64,000 bases of DNA from Pseudomonas cavernicola (GCF_003596405.1 NZ_QYUR01000006.1:124001-188000); one strand, 5' to 3'. Shown: positions 38,107-47,798, counted from the first letter of the stretch. Notes: generated by a model not told the origin, from the sequence alone. Numbers and translations: made by a program.

Positions 38107-38198
38107 GGCAGGGGAAACTTGAGCAAATGGTCGGGCACCAGCCAATCTAGCTGTTACCCTTACAGATCATGTGTGCTTTCGCATAAGGATTTTTCTCG

Positions 38199-38924
38199 AT
38201 GGCCGAGAACATCAGGGCTCGCAGCCTGCCCCAAGTACATTGCAAGGATTGCAGCCTGGCCGGCCTGTGCCTGCCGTTGTCCATGGACCTGGAAGATATG
38301 GATGCTTTGGATGACATCGTTAAACGCAGCCGCCCACTGAACAAAGGCGACTTCCTGTTCCGCCAGGGCGATGCCTTCAACTCGGTCTTCGCCATACGCT
38401 CAGGCGCCCTGCGCACCTTCAGCGTCTCGGATGCAGGCGATGAGCAAATCACCGGTTTCCACTTACCCAGCGAGCTGGTCGGCATGGCCGGCATGGACAG
38501 CGAGGTTTACCCCATGTCCGCGCAAGCGCTGGAAACCACCTCGGTATGTGAAATTCCCTTCGAGAAACTCGACGAGCTGTCCGTACAGCTGCCGCAGCTG
38601 CGCCGCCAGTTGATGCGGGTCATGAGCCGGGAAATCCGCGACGATCAACAGATGATGCTACTGCTCTCGAAAAAGACCGCTGACGAGCGCATCGCAACCT
38701 TCCTAGTCAACCTCTCCGCCCGTTTCCGCGCACGTGGCTTCTCGGCCAATCAGTTCCGTTTAGCCATGTCACGCAGCGAAATCGGTAACTACCTGGGTTT
38801 GGCGGTGGAGACCGTGTCACGGGTTTTCAGCCGCTTCCAGCAGAACGGCCTGATCGCCGCCGAAGGCAAGGAAATCCACATCCTCGACCCAATCGAGCTG
38901 TGTGCTCTGGCCGGCGGCAACTAA
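38199..38924 (+). CDS. anr: anaerobic regulator Anr (FNR family)
   Basis: Global oxygen-sensing activator with a [4Fe-4S] cluster. N-terminal cysteines [11 protein letters not shown] plus a fourth in TTSVCEIPF bind the cluster; cNMP-like domain with [12 protein letters not shown]-terminal Crp-type helix-turn-helix [24 protein letters not shown], split here as SEIGNYLG and [11 protein letters not shown], whose E-SR residues read TTGAT half-sites. 241 residues. Predicted targets in this window are the first cco operon and hemN. Confidence 0.96.
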   Translation: MAENIRARSLPQVHCKDCSLAGLCLPLSMDLEDMDALDDIVKRSRPLNKGDFLFRQGDAFNSVFAIRSGALRTFSVSDAGDEQITGFHLPSELVGMAGMDSEVYPMSAQALETTSVCEIPFEKLDELSVQLPQLRRQLMRVMSREIRDDQQMMLLLSKKTADERIATFLVNLSARFRARGFSANQFRLAMSRSEIGNYLGLAVETVSRVFSRFQQNGLIAAEGKEIHILDPIELCALAGGN

Positions 38925-39010
38925 CAGGCCCTGCTGCCGGACCGGCAAGCCTGATAACGCTAGGCTTGCTAGAATTTCCGCACGCCCGCTAGCCGTAGGA
39001 CTCTGCGACG

Positions 39011-39559
39011 ATGATCTTCGACGAATTCAGTATCAAATCCCTGATCCGCCCCGTGCCTGACTTTCCCAAACCCGGAGTGATCTTCCGTGACATCACGCCG
39101 TTGTTCCAGTCCCCTCGTGCTCTACGAATGGTCGCGGACAGCTTTATCCAGCGTTATGTCGAGACCGAGTTCACCCATGTCGGTGCCATGGACGCACGTG
39201 GCTTTCTGATCGGTTCGATCATCGCCTACGCCCTGAACAAGCCGCTGATTCTGTTTCGCAAGCAAGGCAAGCTACCGGCCGACGTGCTGGCCGAGGGCTA
39301 CCAGACTGAGTACGGCGAAGCTTTCCTCGAAGTGCATGCCGACAGCCTGTGTGAAGGCGACTCGATATTGATGTTCGACGACCTGATTGCCACCGGCGGC
39401 ACCCTATTGGCCGCAGCCAGCCTGGTTCGCCGCATGGGTGCGAGTATCTTCGAGGCTGCCGCGATCATTGACCTGCCGGAGCTCGGTGGCTCGCAACGAT
39501 TGCAAGACATTGGCATCCCAACTTTCTGCCTGACGACCTTTGCGCTCAGCGATCGCTGA
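39011..39559 (+). CDS. apt: adenine phosphoribosyltransferase
   Basis: Purine salvage: adenine + PRPP to AMP, cytoplasmic. PRPP-binding motif [15 protein letters not shown] near residues 122-136, plus [10 protein letters not shown] and FRKQGKLPA. 182 residues. 86 bp after anr. Confidence 0.95.
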   Translation: MIFDEFSIKSLIRPVPDFPKPGVIFRDITPLFQSPRALRMVADSFIQRYVETEFTHVGAMDARGFLIGSIIAYALNKPLILFRKQGKLPADVLAEGYQTEYGEAFLEVHADSLCEGDSILMFDDLIATGGTLLAAASLVRRMGASIFEAAAIIDLPELGGSQRLQDIGIPTFCLTTFALSDR

Positions 39560-39675
39560 TCCACATCCCTACAGTTGTTACCTTCCCGCGACCTGACCGG
39601 AGCAATCCCGTCAGGCCGCTGCACTTTGGATGGGTGGCCTTGCCCACGGCTTCGCCTAATCATTGACAGTGATCA

Positions 39676-39697
39676 ATGACACAATCATCAGTGTCAT
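39676..39697. promoter_or_regulatory. palindromic site upstream of the metal-dependent hydrolase gene
   Basis: Perfect inverted repeat ATGACAC-N8-GTGTCAT, just after a TTGACA (39663-39668). It looks like a repressor operator over a promoter; the regulator is unknown. Confidence 0.5.
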
Positions 39698-39758
39698 CGC
39701 GAGCCGTACAACAACAAGGGTCGCCAGCGCGTCGACCCGAGAGCCGAGGAGCCCGCCC

Positions 39759-40589
39759 ATGACTGCCAGAACCCACCTGCCCAGCGCCAGTTTTCCCGTG
39801 CGCCGGATGGATTTCAGCTTCGCCCAGACCGAAAAATACTGGTGGAGTGGTGACCCGTTCATGAGCCATTTCATGAACAACCTGTCTTCACTGTTTCCCT
39901 ACGGCGAGATGTTCTTCGTCAACAGCGTGCGCGCGGTGCGCGAGAAAATTACCGAGCCGCAGCTGAAGAAAGACATCAGCGCCTTCATCGGCCAGGAAGC
40001 CATGCACTCCAAGGAGCACGCGACCTACAACGAGTACGCTGCCAAGCACGACATCGACCTGGAGCGCCTAGAGCTGCGGATCAAGGTTCTGCTGGAGTGG
40101 GTGACCAAGATCACTACCAAGAAGCAGCGTCTGGCCGCCACCTGCGCGCTGGAACACTTCACCGCCACCATGGCCCAGCAACTGCTGCTGCGTGAAGACC
40201 TGACCACACAGATCGACGACCCGAAGATGTACCAGCTGTGGATGTGGCATGCCATCGAGGAAAATGAGCACAAGGCTGTGTGTTATGACGCCTACCAGGC
40301 GATAGGCGGCGGCTATTTCACCCGTGTCGCCATGATGGCCATCTCCACCGTGATCTTCTTCGGCGTGATCGGCTGGTTCCAGCTGCACCTGCTGCGTAAG
40401 GATCGCCAGCTGTTCAACTGGGCTAGCTGGAGGAATGGCCTGCGCGCCCTGTTCAGTCCGCGCGATGGCTTCCTCACCAAGCTGATCCTGCCTTACCTGG
40501 ACTACTACCGCCCAGGCTTCCACCCCTTCGACCACGACACCAAGGCGCTGGAAAAACGCTGGAAAGAACGCCTCGGCTTTAGCGGTTAA
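39759..40589 (+). CDS. metal-dependent hydrolase-like membrane-associated protein (PF10118-type)
   Basis: 276 residues. Ferritin-like pattern of acidic and His residues: IGQEAMHSKEHATYNEY, LEHFTATM and WMWHAIEENEHKAVCYDAY, suggesting a di-metal centre, with a hydrophobic segment at about 185-205. The family is annotated as predicted metal-dependent hydrolase; the reaction is unknown. ATG 39759 has GAGGAG seven bases upstream; the frame extends 32 codons further into the operator region but without a ribosome site. Confidence 0.8.
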   Translation: MTARTHLPSASFPVRRMDFSFAQTEKYWWSGDPFMSHFMNNLSSLFPYGEMFFVNSVRAVREKITEPQLKKDISAFIGQEAMHSKEHATYNEYAAKHDIDLERLELRIKVLLEWVTKITTKKQRLAATCALEHFTATMAQQLLLREDLTTQIDDPKMYQLWMWHAIEENEHKAVCYDAYQAIGGGYFTRVAMMAISTVIFFGVIGWFQLHLLRKDRQLFNWASWRNGLRALFSPRDGFLTKLILPYLDYYRPGFHPFDHDTKALEKRWKERLGFSG

Positions 40590-40599
40590 ACATCATAGA

Positions 40600-40636
40600 G
40601 CCAAGCGCATGGTTGAATTTCAACCATGCGCTTGGC
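40600..40636. terminator. bidirectional terminator, convergent genes
   Basis: Perfect 16 bp stem GCCAAGCGCATGGTTG / CAACCATGCGCTTGGC with loop AATTT. It overlaps the stop codon of the minus-strand TetR gene and lies 11 bp after the plus-strand hydrolase stop, so it can serve both. Confidence 0.85.
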
Positions 40637-41345
40637 CGCTCAAATTCAATACGCCCAGGCTTTGCAGCAAGGTCGCGCCTGCGAACATCATCAATATCTG
40701 CGCCTGCGCCTGGGCACAGATGGCCGCACGCATCTCCGGTTGCTCTATGTAGTCCAATGATTGCTGGAATAGCTGGCGGCTGATCAGCGAGGAAACCTGG
40801 CGAATCGCTGGCTTATCCAGGCTCGGCAGCAACTGCAACTCGCTGATGTCATCCGCCATATCATCGGCAAAATCATCCATCACCCGACGCAATGCCTCAC
40901 GCAGCACTGGCGAAGCGCCGTGCAACTCGCGCATGCCGATGATAAAGGCTTGCGGATTCTCGGCGACGAAGGCGAAAAACAGTTCGACCGTCTCGCAGCA
41001 GACGCGCCGCCCACGGCCCAGGTCGATACCCAGCGGCAGAGCGTTGGCCGCCGCTTCGCGAACCGAGTCAGCGGCCCGCTGCGCTGCCTGCCGGCGTAAA
41101 TCGCGTAGCGGCTGGCGGATCTGCGCGGCCATTTCGCCAATCATCGCCAAGCCAAGGTCATCGACTGTTTTGAAGTGCCTATAAAAGGTATTCGGATTCA
41201 ACCCCGCTTCGCGCGCCAGCTCGCGCAGGCCTAAATTACTTAGGCTGCGTGACTCGGCAGCCAGGCGCAGCGCGGCATCCATCAACAGGCGCTTGCCCTG
41301 CGCCTCGACTACTTTAGGTGGGCTCACCTTTACCGTTACTTTCAT
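40620..41345 (-). CDS. TetR-family repressor
   Basis: 241 residues. N-terminal helix-turn-helix LGLRELAREAGLNPNTFYRHF (split: LRELAREAGLN and TFYRHF) around residues 38-58; C-terminal ligand-binding helical domain. Divergent from a monooxygenase-SDR pair with GTATAC palindromes between them, so it very likely represses that pair and itself. The ligand may be a lipid, ketone or steroid-like substrate of the enzymes; not known. Confidence 0.88.
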   Translation of the reverse strand: MKVTVKVSPPKVVEAQGKRLLMDAALRLAAESRSLSNLGLRELAREAGLNPNTFYRHFKTVDDLGLAMIGEMAAQIRQPLRDLRRQAAQRAADSVREAAANALPLGIDLGRGRRVCCETVELFFAFVAENPQAFIIGMRELHGASPVLREALRRVMDDFADDMADDISELQLLPSLDKPAIRQVSSLISRQLFQQSLDYIEQPEMRAAICAQAQAQILMMFAGATLLQSLGVLNLSGQAHG

Positions 41346-41390
41346 TGTGCTCAGCTCACCCTACGGAAATTGGCCCTACGGAAGATGGGC

Positions 41391-41446
41391 TTGACCCTTC
41401 GGTATACGGGTGTATACATACACTCCATGTAGACAAGTGTATACAC
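41391..41446 (+). promoter_or_regulatory. promoter with overlapping TetR operators
   Basis: TTGACC (41391-41396), 16 bp, TATACA (41413-41418). The -10 lies inside GTGTATACATACAC (41410-41423), and a perfect palindrome GTGTATACAC follows at 41437-41446; a third GTATAC is at 41402-41407. Binding of the divergent TetR protein would block the -10 and start region. Confidence 0.7.
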
Positions 41447-41474
41447 CGAAAACAATCATAACAGGAGCTTGGTC

Positions 41475-43037
41475 ATGAGCGCACAACCTGCCGTCCCACC
41501 TATCACTGCCAGACACACCAAGATCGCCATCATTGGCACCGGCTTCTCAGGCCTGGGTATGGCGATTCGACTGAAGCAACAAGGCGAAAATGACTTCCTG
41601 CTGTTCGAGAAGGAAGGCGGCGTCGGCGGCACTTGGCGCGTCAACAACTACCCTGGCTGTGGCTGCGATGTGCAATCGCACTTGTATTCATTTTCCTTCG
41701 AGCAGAATCCCGAGTGGACTCGCATGTTCGCCCGCCAGCCAGAGATCAAAAGCTATCTGGAAGGCTGCTGGGCAAAATACCGACTGCAGAACAACACCCT
41801 GCTGCAGACCGAAGTGGCGGGCATGCGCTGGGATGACGAGTTGGAGCTGTGGAACATCCATGATGCTGCCGGCAACCACTACACCGCCCAGTTTGTCGTG
41901 TCCGGTATGGGCGCCCTGTCGACCCCTTCGATCCCTCAGTTGAATGGCCTGGAGAGTTTTACCGGCAAGCTGTTCCACTCGCAGCAGTGGGATCACGACT
42001 ATGACCTCAAAGGCAAACGCGTTGCGGTGATCGGCACTGGCGCTTCGGCTATCCAGTTCGTCCCGCAGATTCAGAAACAGGTCGGCCAGCTTGACCTCTA
42101 CCAACGCACCGCGCCGTGGATCATGCCGAAACCAGACCGCGCCATTCGCGAGGCCGAGCGTGAACGCTTCAAGCATTTCCCGCTGGCGCAGAAGCTCTGG
42201 CGCGGCTTGATCTACACGATCCTGGAAAGCCGGGTGATTGGCTTCACGCTGCTGCCGAAAATCATGAAACTGGCGCAATGGGCCGGTAAGGCGTTTATCA
42301 ACAAGCAGATCAAGGATCCCGTGCTGCGCGCCAAAGTCACTCCGGACTACACCATGGGCTGCAAGCGCGTGCTGATCTCCAACGACTACTTCCCGGCCCT
42401 GACGCGGCCGAATGTCGATGTAATCACCGACGGCATCCAGGAAATCCGCGCCAACAGCATCCTCACCGCCGACGGCCAGGAGCGGCAGATCGACGCGATC
42501 ATCTTCGGCACCGGCTTTACCCCGAGCGACCCTATGCCGCGCGGAGTGATCTTCGGCCGTAACGGTGTCGACCTGATCGACACCTGGCCAGAAGGCCCGG
42601 AAGCCTACAAGGGCACCATGACGGTGGGCTTCCCCAACCTGTTCTTCCTGATGGGGCCGAACACCGGGCTGGGGCACAACTCGATGGTTTATATGATCGA
42701 GTCGCAGATTCAGTACGTGCTCGGCGCCCTCAACCTACTGAGCGAACGCAAGCTGCAGAGCCTGGAAGTCAAACGCGAGGTTCAAGACAGCTTCAACGCC
42801 AAGATTCAAGGCAAGCTTGGCAATACCGTGTGGAACGCCGGCGGCTGCAAGAGTTGGTATCTGCACCCGGTCAGCGGGCGCAACTGCACCGTCTGGCCCG
42901 GCTTCACCTGGCGTTTCCGCCTGCTCACGCGCAATTTCGACCCGGCGGCCTATCATTTCAACCGCGTCCAACCCGCTCACCCGGCCCAAGGCTTCATGCC
43001 GGCCGCAGCCCGTCAGATTGAAGAGGTGACTGCATGA
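41475..43037 (+). CDS. Baeyer-Villiger-type flavin monooxygenase
   Basis: FAD/NADPH enzyme that inserts oxygen next to a ketone or oxidises heteroatoms. FAD site IIGTGFSGLG near residue 18, GGVGGTW, the type I BVMO fingerprint FTGKLFHSQQWD (FxGxxxHxxxW) near 163, NADP site VIGTGASAIQ, and ATG-like FGTGF at about 342. 520 residues from ATG 41475 with AGGAG upstream. Overlaps the SDR gene by four bases. Substrate unknown. Confidence 0.9.
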   Translation: MSAQPAVPPITARHTKIAIIGTGFSGLGMAIRLKQQGENDFLLFEKEGGVGGTWRVNNYPGCGCDVQSHLYSFSFEQNPEWTRMFARQPEIKSYLEGCWAKYRLQNNTLLQTEVAGMRWDDELELWNIHDAAGNHYTAQFVVSGMGALSTPSIPQLNGLESFTGKLFHSQQWDHDYDLKGKRVAVIGTGASAIQFVPQIQKQVGQLDLYQRTAPWIMPKPDRAIREAERERFKHFPLAQKLWRGLIYTILESRVIGFTLLPKIMKLAQWAGKAFINKQIKDPVLRAKVTPDYTMGCKRVLISNDYFPALTRPNVDVITDGIQEIRANSILTADGQERQIDAIIFGTGFTPSDPMPRGVIFGRNGVDLIDTWPEGPEAYKGTMTVGFPNLFFLMGPNTGLGHNSMVYMIESQIQYVLGALNLLSERKLQSLEVKREVQDSFNAKIQGKLGNTVWNAGGCKSWYLHPVSGRNCTVWPGFTWRFRLLTRNFDPAAYHFNRVQPAHPAQGFMPAAARQIEEVTA

Positions 43038-43921
43038 AATCCTTCGAGAATAAAGTAGCCGCCATCACTGGCGCCGGCTCAGGTATCGGCCGAGCTCTGG
43101 CCTATGGTCTGGCGCGCCAGGGCTGTCATCTGGCGCTTGCCGACGTAAACAGCGAAGGCCTGGCAGAAACCGCGGAGCAAGCACGCAAGTTGGGCGTGCA
43201 GGTGACGGAGAGCACGGTCAACGTGGCCGACCGGGAAGCCGTACACGCCTGGGCCGACCAAGTGGTGCTGGATCATGGCCGGGTCAACCTGATCGTCAAC
43301 AACGCCGGCGTGGCCCAGGGCGGCACCGTAGAAGGCAACGATTACGCTGACTACGAATGGATCATGAACATCAACTTCTGGGGCGTGGTGCACGGCACCA
43401 AGGCTTTCCTGCCGCACCTGAAGGCATCGGGCGAAGGCCATATCGTCAACGTCTCCAGCGTGTTCGGGCTGTTTTCCCAGCCAGGCATGAGCGCCTACAA
43501 CGCCACCAAGTTCGCCGTGCGCGGCTTCACCGAGTCACTCCGTCAGGAACTGGACATGGCCGGCCACGGCGTGTCGGCCAGCTGCGTGCACCCAGGCGGG
43601 ATCAAGACCAACATCGCCAAGACCGCACGGATGAACGACAGCCTGAGCAAGGTCACCGGGCAAGGCGCCGACCAGGCGCGCCAGCAGTTCAACGACCAGC
43701 TGCTGCGCACCACCCCGGACCAGGCCGCCCAAGTAATCATGCGCGGCGTGCTGCGCAACAACCGGCGCATCCTGATCGGCGCCGACGCCTGGGCACTGGA
43801 TGCCATGCAACGCCTGATGCCGACCCTCTACCAGCGTCTGGTAGTTGGCTCCATGCGCCTGGCGGCACGCTTTGCGCCCAAGCCGAAACGCTCAGCCGCG
43901 AGTCAGGAAATGCCGGAGTAA
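43034..43921 (+). CDS. short-chain dehydrogenase/reductase
   Basis: NAD(P)-dependent oxidoreductase, 295 residues. Cofactor motif TGAGSGIG near 13; NNAG at 90-93; catalytic Ser in VNVSSVFG and YNATK (YxxxK). Probably makes or uses the carbonyl that the co-transcribed monooxygenase oxidises. ATGA overlap with the monooxygenase stop. Confidence 0.92.
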   Translation: MKSFENKVAAITGAGSGIGRALAYGLARQGCHLALADVNSEGLAETAEQARKLGVQVTESTVNVADREAVHAWADQVVLDHGRVNLIVNNAGVAQGGTVEGNDYADYEWIMNINFWGVVHGTKAFLPHLKASGEGHIVNVSSVFGLFSQPGMSAYNATKFAVRGFTESLRQELDMAGHGVSASCVHPGGIKTNIAKTARMNDSLSKVTGQGADQARQQFNDQLLRTTPDQAAQVIMRGVLRNNRRILIGADAWALDAMQRLMPTLYQRLVVGSMRLAARFAPKPKRSAASQEMPE

Positions 43922-43949
43922 CCGCCGGAATCCCCAAAAGCCGCAACCT

Positions 43950-44136
43950 TGTAGGAGCGGGCCATGCCCGCGATGCTTCTGAGTTGCCGCCATTCGCGAG
44001 GCGGCAGCCGTTCCCTACGGCTTGCCGCATTCCCCACATCCATGTGGGTCACAAGCTCGCTCCTACGAATAGGCGATCGACCTGTTGATTGGATTCCTGC
44101 CTTCTTGTTGGATTGCCGCCTTCGCGGGAATGACCA
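43950..44136. repeat. REP repeats after the SDR gene
   Basis: A GTAGGAGCGGGCCATGCCCGCGA unit (about 43950-43973), an inverted partner ending AAGCTCGCTCCTAC (44052-44067) and a GGATTGCCGCCTTCGCGGGAATGACC-type unit (about 44109-44136). Rest of the 479 bp intergenic region: AauR sites, then AT-rich sequence and the sigma54 promoter. Confidence 0.7.
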
Positions 44137-44163
44137 GCTCGCTTGAAACCCCGCCCCCATTCA

Positions 44164-44208
44164 TTCGGAAAACCGAACACGCCCTATCCGCCTATTCGGA
44201 AGACCGGA
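44164..44208 (+). promoter_or_regulatory. two AauR-type binding sites
   Basis: TTCGG-AAAA-CCGAA (44164-44177, perfect) and TTCGG-AAGA-CCGGA (44195-44208, one mismatch), centres 31 bp apart, about three helical turns. TTCGGNNNNCCGAA is, as I recall, the reported AauR motif in P. putida. They lie about 100-130 bp upstream of a -24/-12 promoter, right for an enhancer. Confidence 0.8.
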
Positions 44209-44293
44209 CACAACTCCTTTCACTCGCGCGCAAACAATAAAAATATTCCTTTAAATTCAAAGCCTTAAAAAATTAAATAAAACCCAAAAAGAC

Positions 44294-44309
44294 TGGCATA
44301 CATCCTGCT
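44294..44309 (+). promoter_or_regulatory. sigma54 promoter of aatJ
   Basis: TGGCATACATCCTGCT fits TGGCAYRN4TTGCW with one mismatch; GG and GC doublets are spaced as required. It lies 92 bp before the aatJ ATG, with AauR sites upstream. Confidence 0.8.
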
Positions 44310-44400
44310 CCTAGGCATGGGAGGAATGCGCAGCGGCATCTGAAGCAGTTCAGCGGCCCTGTCGTAATCCCAAAACAACAACAAGCCGAGGAAAAGACTC

Positions 44401-45309
44401 ATGCGCATCGTTCCCCACCTTTTGGGCGCAGCCATCGCTGCCGCTCTGCTGTCCAGCCCAACCCTAGCCAGTGAACTCACCGGCACGCTGAAGAAGATCA
44501 AGGACTCCGGCACCATCACCCTCGGTCACCGCGATGCTTCCATCCCCTTCTCCTACCTGGGTAACGATCCCCGTCAGCCGGTTGGCTACTCCCATGACCT
44601 GCAACTGAAAGTCGTCGAGGCGATCAAGCAAGAGCTCGGCCTGCCAGAACTGAAAGTGCGCTACAACCTGGTCACCTCGCAGACCCGCATTCCGCTGGTG
44701 CAGAACGGCACCGTCGACCTGGAGTGCGGCTCCACCACCAACAACCTCGAACGTCAGCAGCAGGTCGACTTCTCGGTCGGCATCTTCGAAGTTGGCACCC
44801 GCTTGCTGACCAAGAAGACTTCCGGCGTCAACGACTTCGCCGACCTCAAGGGCAAGAACGTGGTGACCACCGCCGGCACCACCTCCGAGCGCCTGATCAA
44901 GACGATGAACGCCGAGAAGCAGATGGGCATGAACATCATCTCGGCCAAGGACCATGGCGAATCCTTCCTGATGCTCGAATCGGGCCGCGCCGTGGCCTTC
45001 ATGATGGACGACGCCCTGCTCTACGGCGAAATGGCCAAGGCCAAGAAGCCGGACGAGTGGGTCGTGGTCGGCGAGCCGCAATCCTTCGAGATTTACGGCT
45101 GCATGCTGCGCAAGGGCGACCAAGGCTTCAAGCAGGTGGTCGACAATGCCATCAGCGCGACCTTCAAGTCCGGCGAAGTCAACGACATCTACAACAAGTG
45201 GTTCCTCCAGCCGGTTCCACCGAAGAGCCTGAACCTCAATTTCCCCATGAGCGTTGAGCTGAAGAAGCTGATCGCCAACCCCACCGACAAGTCTGCAGAA
45301 CAGATCTGA
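44401..45309 (+). CDS. aatJ: glutamate/aspartate-binding periplasmic protein
   Basis: Solute-binding protein of the acidic amino acid ABC importer. Signal peptide at residues 1-23 ending TLAS before ELTGTL. SBP family 3 pattern: SGTITLGHRDASIPFSY, VQNGTVDLECGSTTNN and VTTAGTTSERL. 302 residues. First gene of aatJQMP; also called gltI. Confidence 0.94.
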   Translation: MRIVPHLLGAAIAAALLSSPTLASELTGTLKKIKDSGTITLGHRDASIPFSYLGNDPRQPVGYSHDLQLKVVEAIKQELGLPELKVRYNLVTSQTRIPLVQNGTVDLECGSTTNNLERQQQVDFSVGIFEVGTRLLTKKTSGVNDFADLKGKNVVTTAGTTSERLIKTMNAEKQMGMNIISAKDHGESFLMLESGRAVAFMMDDALLYGEMAKAKKPDEWVVVGEPQSFEIYGCMLRKGDQGFKQVVDNAISATFKSGEVNDIYNKWFLQPVPPKSLNLNFPMSVELKKLIANPTDKSAEQI

Positions 45310-45576
45310 GAACCTGCTCGATATCTATCTGAGCGTCGCTCGGCTAGATCCTGAACAGGCTCTAACGGTGATGCGCCCTCTCTCCCACAAGGAGAGAAGG
45401 CGCGGGGAATAGGGAGAGGCACTCGACCGCTCCCGCTCTCCAACTGAATGGATAAGGGGCCGTCCGCCACCCGCGGATGCGGGCACGCTCACGTGTTGCC
45501 TGCCCCGGACTCCACCTCTGGTTCTAGACCAGTCAGCCACACAGACCACTAGCGTTCGACCCGAGGGGAAACCCGC
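45310..45576. repeat. repeat-bearing gap between aatJ and aatQ
   Basis: 267 bp with an inverted CCCTCTCTCCC...GGGAGAGG-like palindrome (about 45370-45420) and, at 45532-45549, CAGCCACACAGACCACTAG, which resembles the right end of the repeat at 53812-53972. Such hairpins may protect the upstream aatJ message and raise binding-protein levels over the permease; inferred. Confidence 0.5.
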
Positions 45577-46323
45577 ATGAATTACAACTGGGACTGGGGC
45601 GTGTTCTTCAAGTCCACCGGCATCGGCAGCGAAATCTACCTGGACTGGTTCGTCACCGGCCTGGGCTGGACCATCGCCGTCGCCTTGGTGGGCTGGATCA
45701 TCGCCCTGCTGCTGGGCTCGCTGCTCGGCGTAATGCGCACCGTGCCGAACCGCTGGGTCTCCGGCATCGCCACCACGTACGTGGAAATATTCCGCAATGT
45801 GCCGCTGCTGGTGCAGCTGTTTCTCTGGTACTTCCTGGTACCGGACCTGCTGCCCGAACCGTTGGAGATGTGGTTCAAGCAAGACCTTAACCCAGCGACT
45901 TCAGCCTACCTGAGCGTGGTGGTATGCCTCGGCCTGTTCACCGCCGCACGGGTATGCGAACAGGTCCGCACTGGCATCCAGGCGCTGCCCAAAGGCCAGG
46001 CCTCCGCAGCCCGCGCCATGGGCTTCAAGCTGCCGCAGATCTACGGCTATGTGCTGTTGCCGCAGGCCTTCCGCATCATCATTCCGCCGCTTACCTCCGA
46101 GTTTCTCAATATCTTCAAGAACTCCTCGGTGGCGTCCTTGATCGGCTTGATGGAGCTGCTGGCTCAAACCAAACAGACCGCCGAGTTCTCCGCCAACCTG
46201 TTTGAAGCCTTCACTCTGGCCACGCTCATCTACTTCACGCTGAACATGGGCCTGATGCTGTTCATGCGCGTGATCGAGAAGAAAGTCGCCGTGCCGGGCT
46301 TGATCTCCGTGGGAGGTAAATGA
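45577..46323 (+). CDS. aatQ: Glu/Asp ABC transporter permease
   Basis: Inner-membrane permease of the His/Glu/Gln type, 248 residues, about five spans. EAA loop [23 protein letters not shown] is present (around residues 125-148). ATGA-like overlap with aatM. Also called gltJ. Confidence 0.93.
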   Translation: MNYNWDWGVFFKSTGIGSEIYLDWFVTGLGWTIAVALVGWIIALLLGSLLGVMRTVPNRWVSGIATTYVEIFRNVPLLVQLFLWYFLVPDLLPEPLEMWFKQDLNPATSAYLSVVVCLGLFTAARVCEQVRTGIQALPKGQASAARAMGFKLPQIYGYVLLPQAFRIIIPPLTSEFLNIFKNSSVASLIGLMELLAQTKQTAEFSANLFEAFTLATLIYFTLNMGLMLFMRVIEKKVAVPGLISVGGK

Positions 46324-46988
46324 TGGATTTCAGCGCGATAGTCCCCGCCCTGCCGGGCCTGTGGGAAGGCATGTTGATGACCCTGCAGCTGATGGTGCTC
46401 GGCGTGATCGGCGGCGTGGTGCTTGGCACCCTGCTGGCGCTGCTGCGGTTATCGCCCAGCAAGCTGCTGTCCAATCTGGCCGGTGCCTACGTCAACTACT
46501 TCCGCTCGATCCCGCTGCTGCTGGTGATCACCTGGTTCTACTTCGCGGTGCCCTTCGTGCTGCGCTGGATTACTGGCGAGGACACCCCGATCGGGGCGTT
46601 CAGCTCCTGCCTGGTGGCCTTCATGATGTTCGAGGCGGCGTACTTCTGCGAGATCGTCCGCGCCGGCATCCAGGCCATTCCCAAAGGCCAGATGGGCGCC
46701 GCCCAGGCACTAGGGATGAACTACGGACAGATGATGCGCCTGATCATCCTGCCCCAGGCCTTCCGCAAGATGACCCCGCTGTTGCTGCAGCAGAGCATCA
46801 TCCTGTTCCAAGACACCTCCCTGGTTTACACCGTCGGCCTGATGGACTTCCTCAACGCCTCGCGCTCGCGCGGCGACATCGTGGGCCAACCCCACGAATT
46901 CCTCATCTTCGCCGGTCTGGTGTATTTCACGATCAGCTTCGCCGCCTCGCTGCTGGTAAAGCATCTGCACAGAAGGTTAGCCGTATGA
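46323..46988 (+). CDS. aatM: Glu/Asp ABC transporter permease
   Basis: Second permease, 221 residues, with EAA loop [21 protein letters not shown]. Two adjacent ATG codons (46320 and 46323); 46323 is better spaced from GGAGG and joins the aatQ stop. Overlaps aatP by four bases. Also called gltK. Confidence 0.93.
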   Translation: MDFSAIVPALPGLWEGMLMTLQLMVLGVIGGVVLGTLLALLRLSPSKLLSNLAGAYVNYFRSIPLLLVITWFYFAVPFVLRWITGEDTPIGAFSSCLVAFMMFEAAYFCEIVRAGIQAIPKGQMGAAQALGMNYGQMMRLIILPQAFRKMTPLLLQQSIILFQDTSLVYTVGLMDFLNASRSRGDIVGQPHEFLIFAGLVYFTISFAASLLVKHLHRRLAV

Positions 46989-47719
46989 TTTCAATCAATA
47001 GCGTCAACAAGTGGTACGGGGACTTCCAGGTGCTGACCGGCTGCACCACACACGTCAAGAAAGGCGAAGTGGTGGTGGTCTGCGGCCCGTCTGGCTCCGG
47101 CAAGTCCACCCTGATCAAGTGCGTCAACGCACTGGAACCCTTCCAGAAAGGCGACATCCTGGTCGACGGCACGTCCATCGCCAACCCGAAGACCGATCTG
47201 CCTGAGTTGCGCTCGCGCGTCGGCATGGTGTTTCAGCACTTCGAGCTGTTCCCGCACCTGTCGATCACCGAGAACCTGACCATCGCGCAGATCAAGGTGC
47301 TCGGCCGCAGCAAGGCCGAAGCCACCGAAAAAGGCCTCAAACTGCTCGACCGCGTCGGCCTGCTGGCCCACGCCCACAAACACCCCGGCCAACTCTCCGG
47401 CGGTCAGCAGCAGCGCGTGGCCATCGCCCGCGCGCTGGCCATGGACCCGGTGGTGATGCTGTTCGACGAACCCACCTCGGCCCTCGACCCCGAGATGGTC
47501 AACGAGGTGCTCGACGTCATGGTGCAACTCGCCAACGAGGGCATGACCATGATGTGCGTGACCCACGAGATGGGCTTCGCACGCAAGGTGGCCGACCGCG
47601 TCATCTTCATGGATCAAGGGCAGATCGTCGAAGACTGCGACAAGGAAGAGTTCTTCGGCGACGTCAGCGCACGCTCAGAACGCGCCCAACAATTCCTTGC
47701 AAAGATCCTCCAGCACTAA
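46985..47719 (+). CDS. aatP: Glu/Asp ABC transporter ATPase
   Basis: ATP-binding subunit, 244 residues. Walker [10 protein letters not shown] near 36-44, Q-loop FQHFELFPH, signature LSGGQQQR, Walker [15 protein letters not shown]-loop THEMG. The frame is open 624 bases upstream inside aatM, but ATG 46985 ([12 protein letters not shown]) is the family start. Also called gltL. Confidence 0.95.
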   Translation: MISINSVNKWYGDFQVLTGCTTHVKKGEVVVVCGPSGSGKSTLIKCVNALEPFQKGDILVDGTSIANPKTDLPELRSRVGMVFQHFELFPHLSITENLTIAQIKVLGRSKAEATEKGLKLLDRVGLLAHAHKHPGQLSGGQQQRVAIARALAMDPVVMLFDEPTSALDPEMVNEVLDVMVQLANEGMTMMCVTHEMGFARKVADRVIFMDQGQIVEDCDKEEFFGDVSARSERAQQFLAKILQH

Positions 47720-47762
47720 AGGTCCTCCAACACTGATGTCGCGATCCGCCCTTCCGGAAATG

Positions 47763-47778
47763 AGGGGCGGGTATTGCT
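47763..47778 (+). promoter_or_regulatory. candidate sigma54 promoter of ansB
   Basis: GG (47764-47765) and GC (47776-47777) are correctly spaced in AGGGGCGGGTATTGCT, 48 bases before the ansB ATG. The -12 TTGCT is good, the -24 poor. A TTCCGGAA palindrome (47752-47759) precedes it. Confidence 0.35.
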
Positions 47779-47798
47779 GCAAATTCTCTAGTCAATAA

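Noticed and set aside
46361..47719. 452-codon frame taken as a fused permease-ATPase
   Set aside because: The first part is aatM read in another frame; ATP-binding protein starts at 46985.
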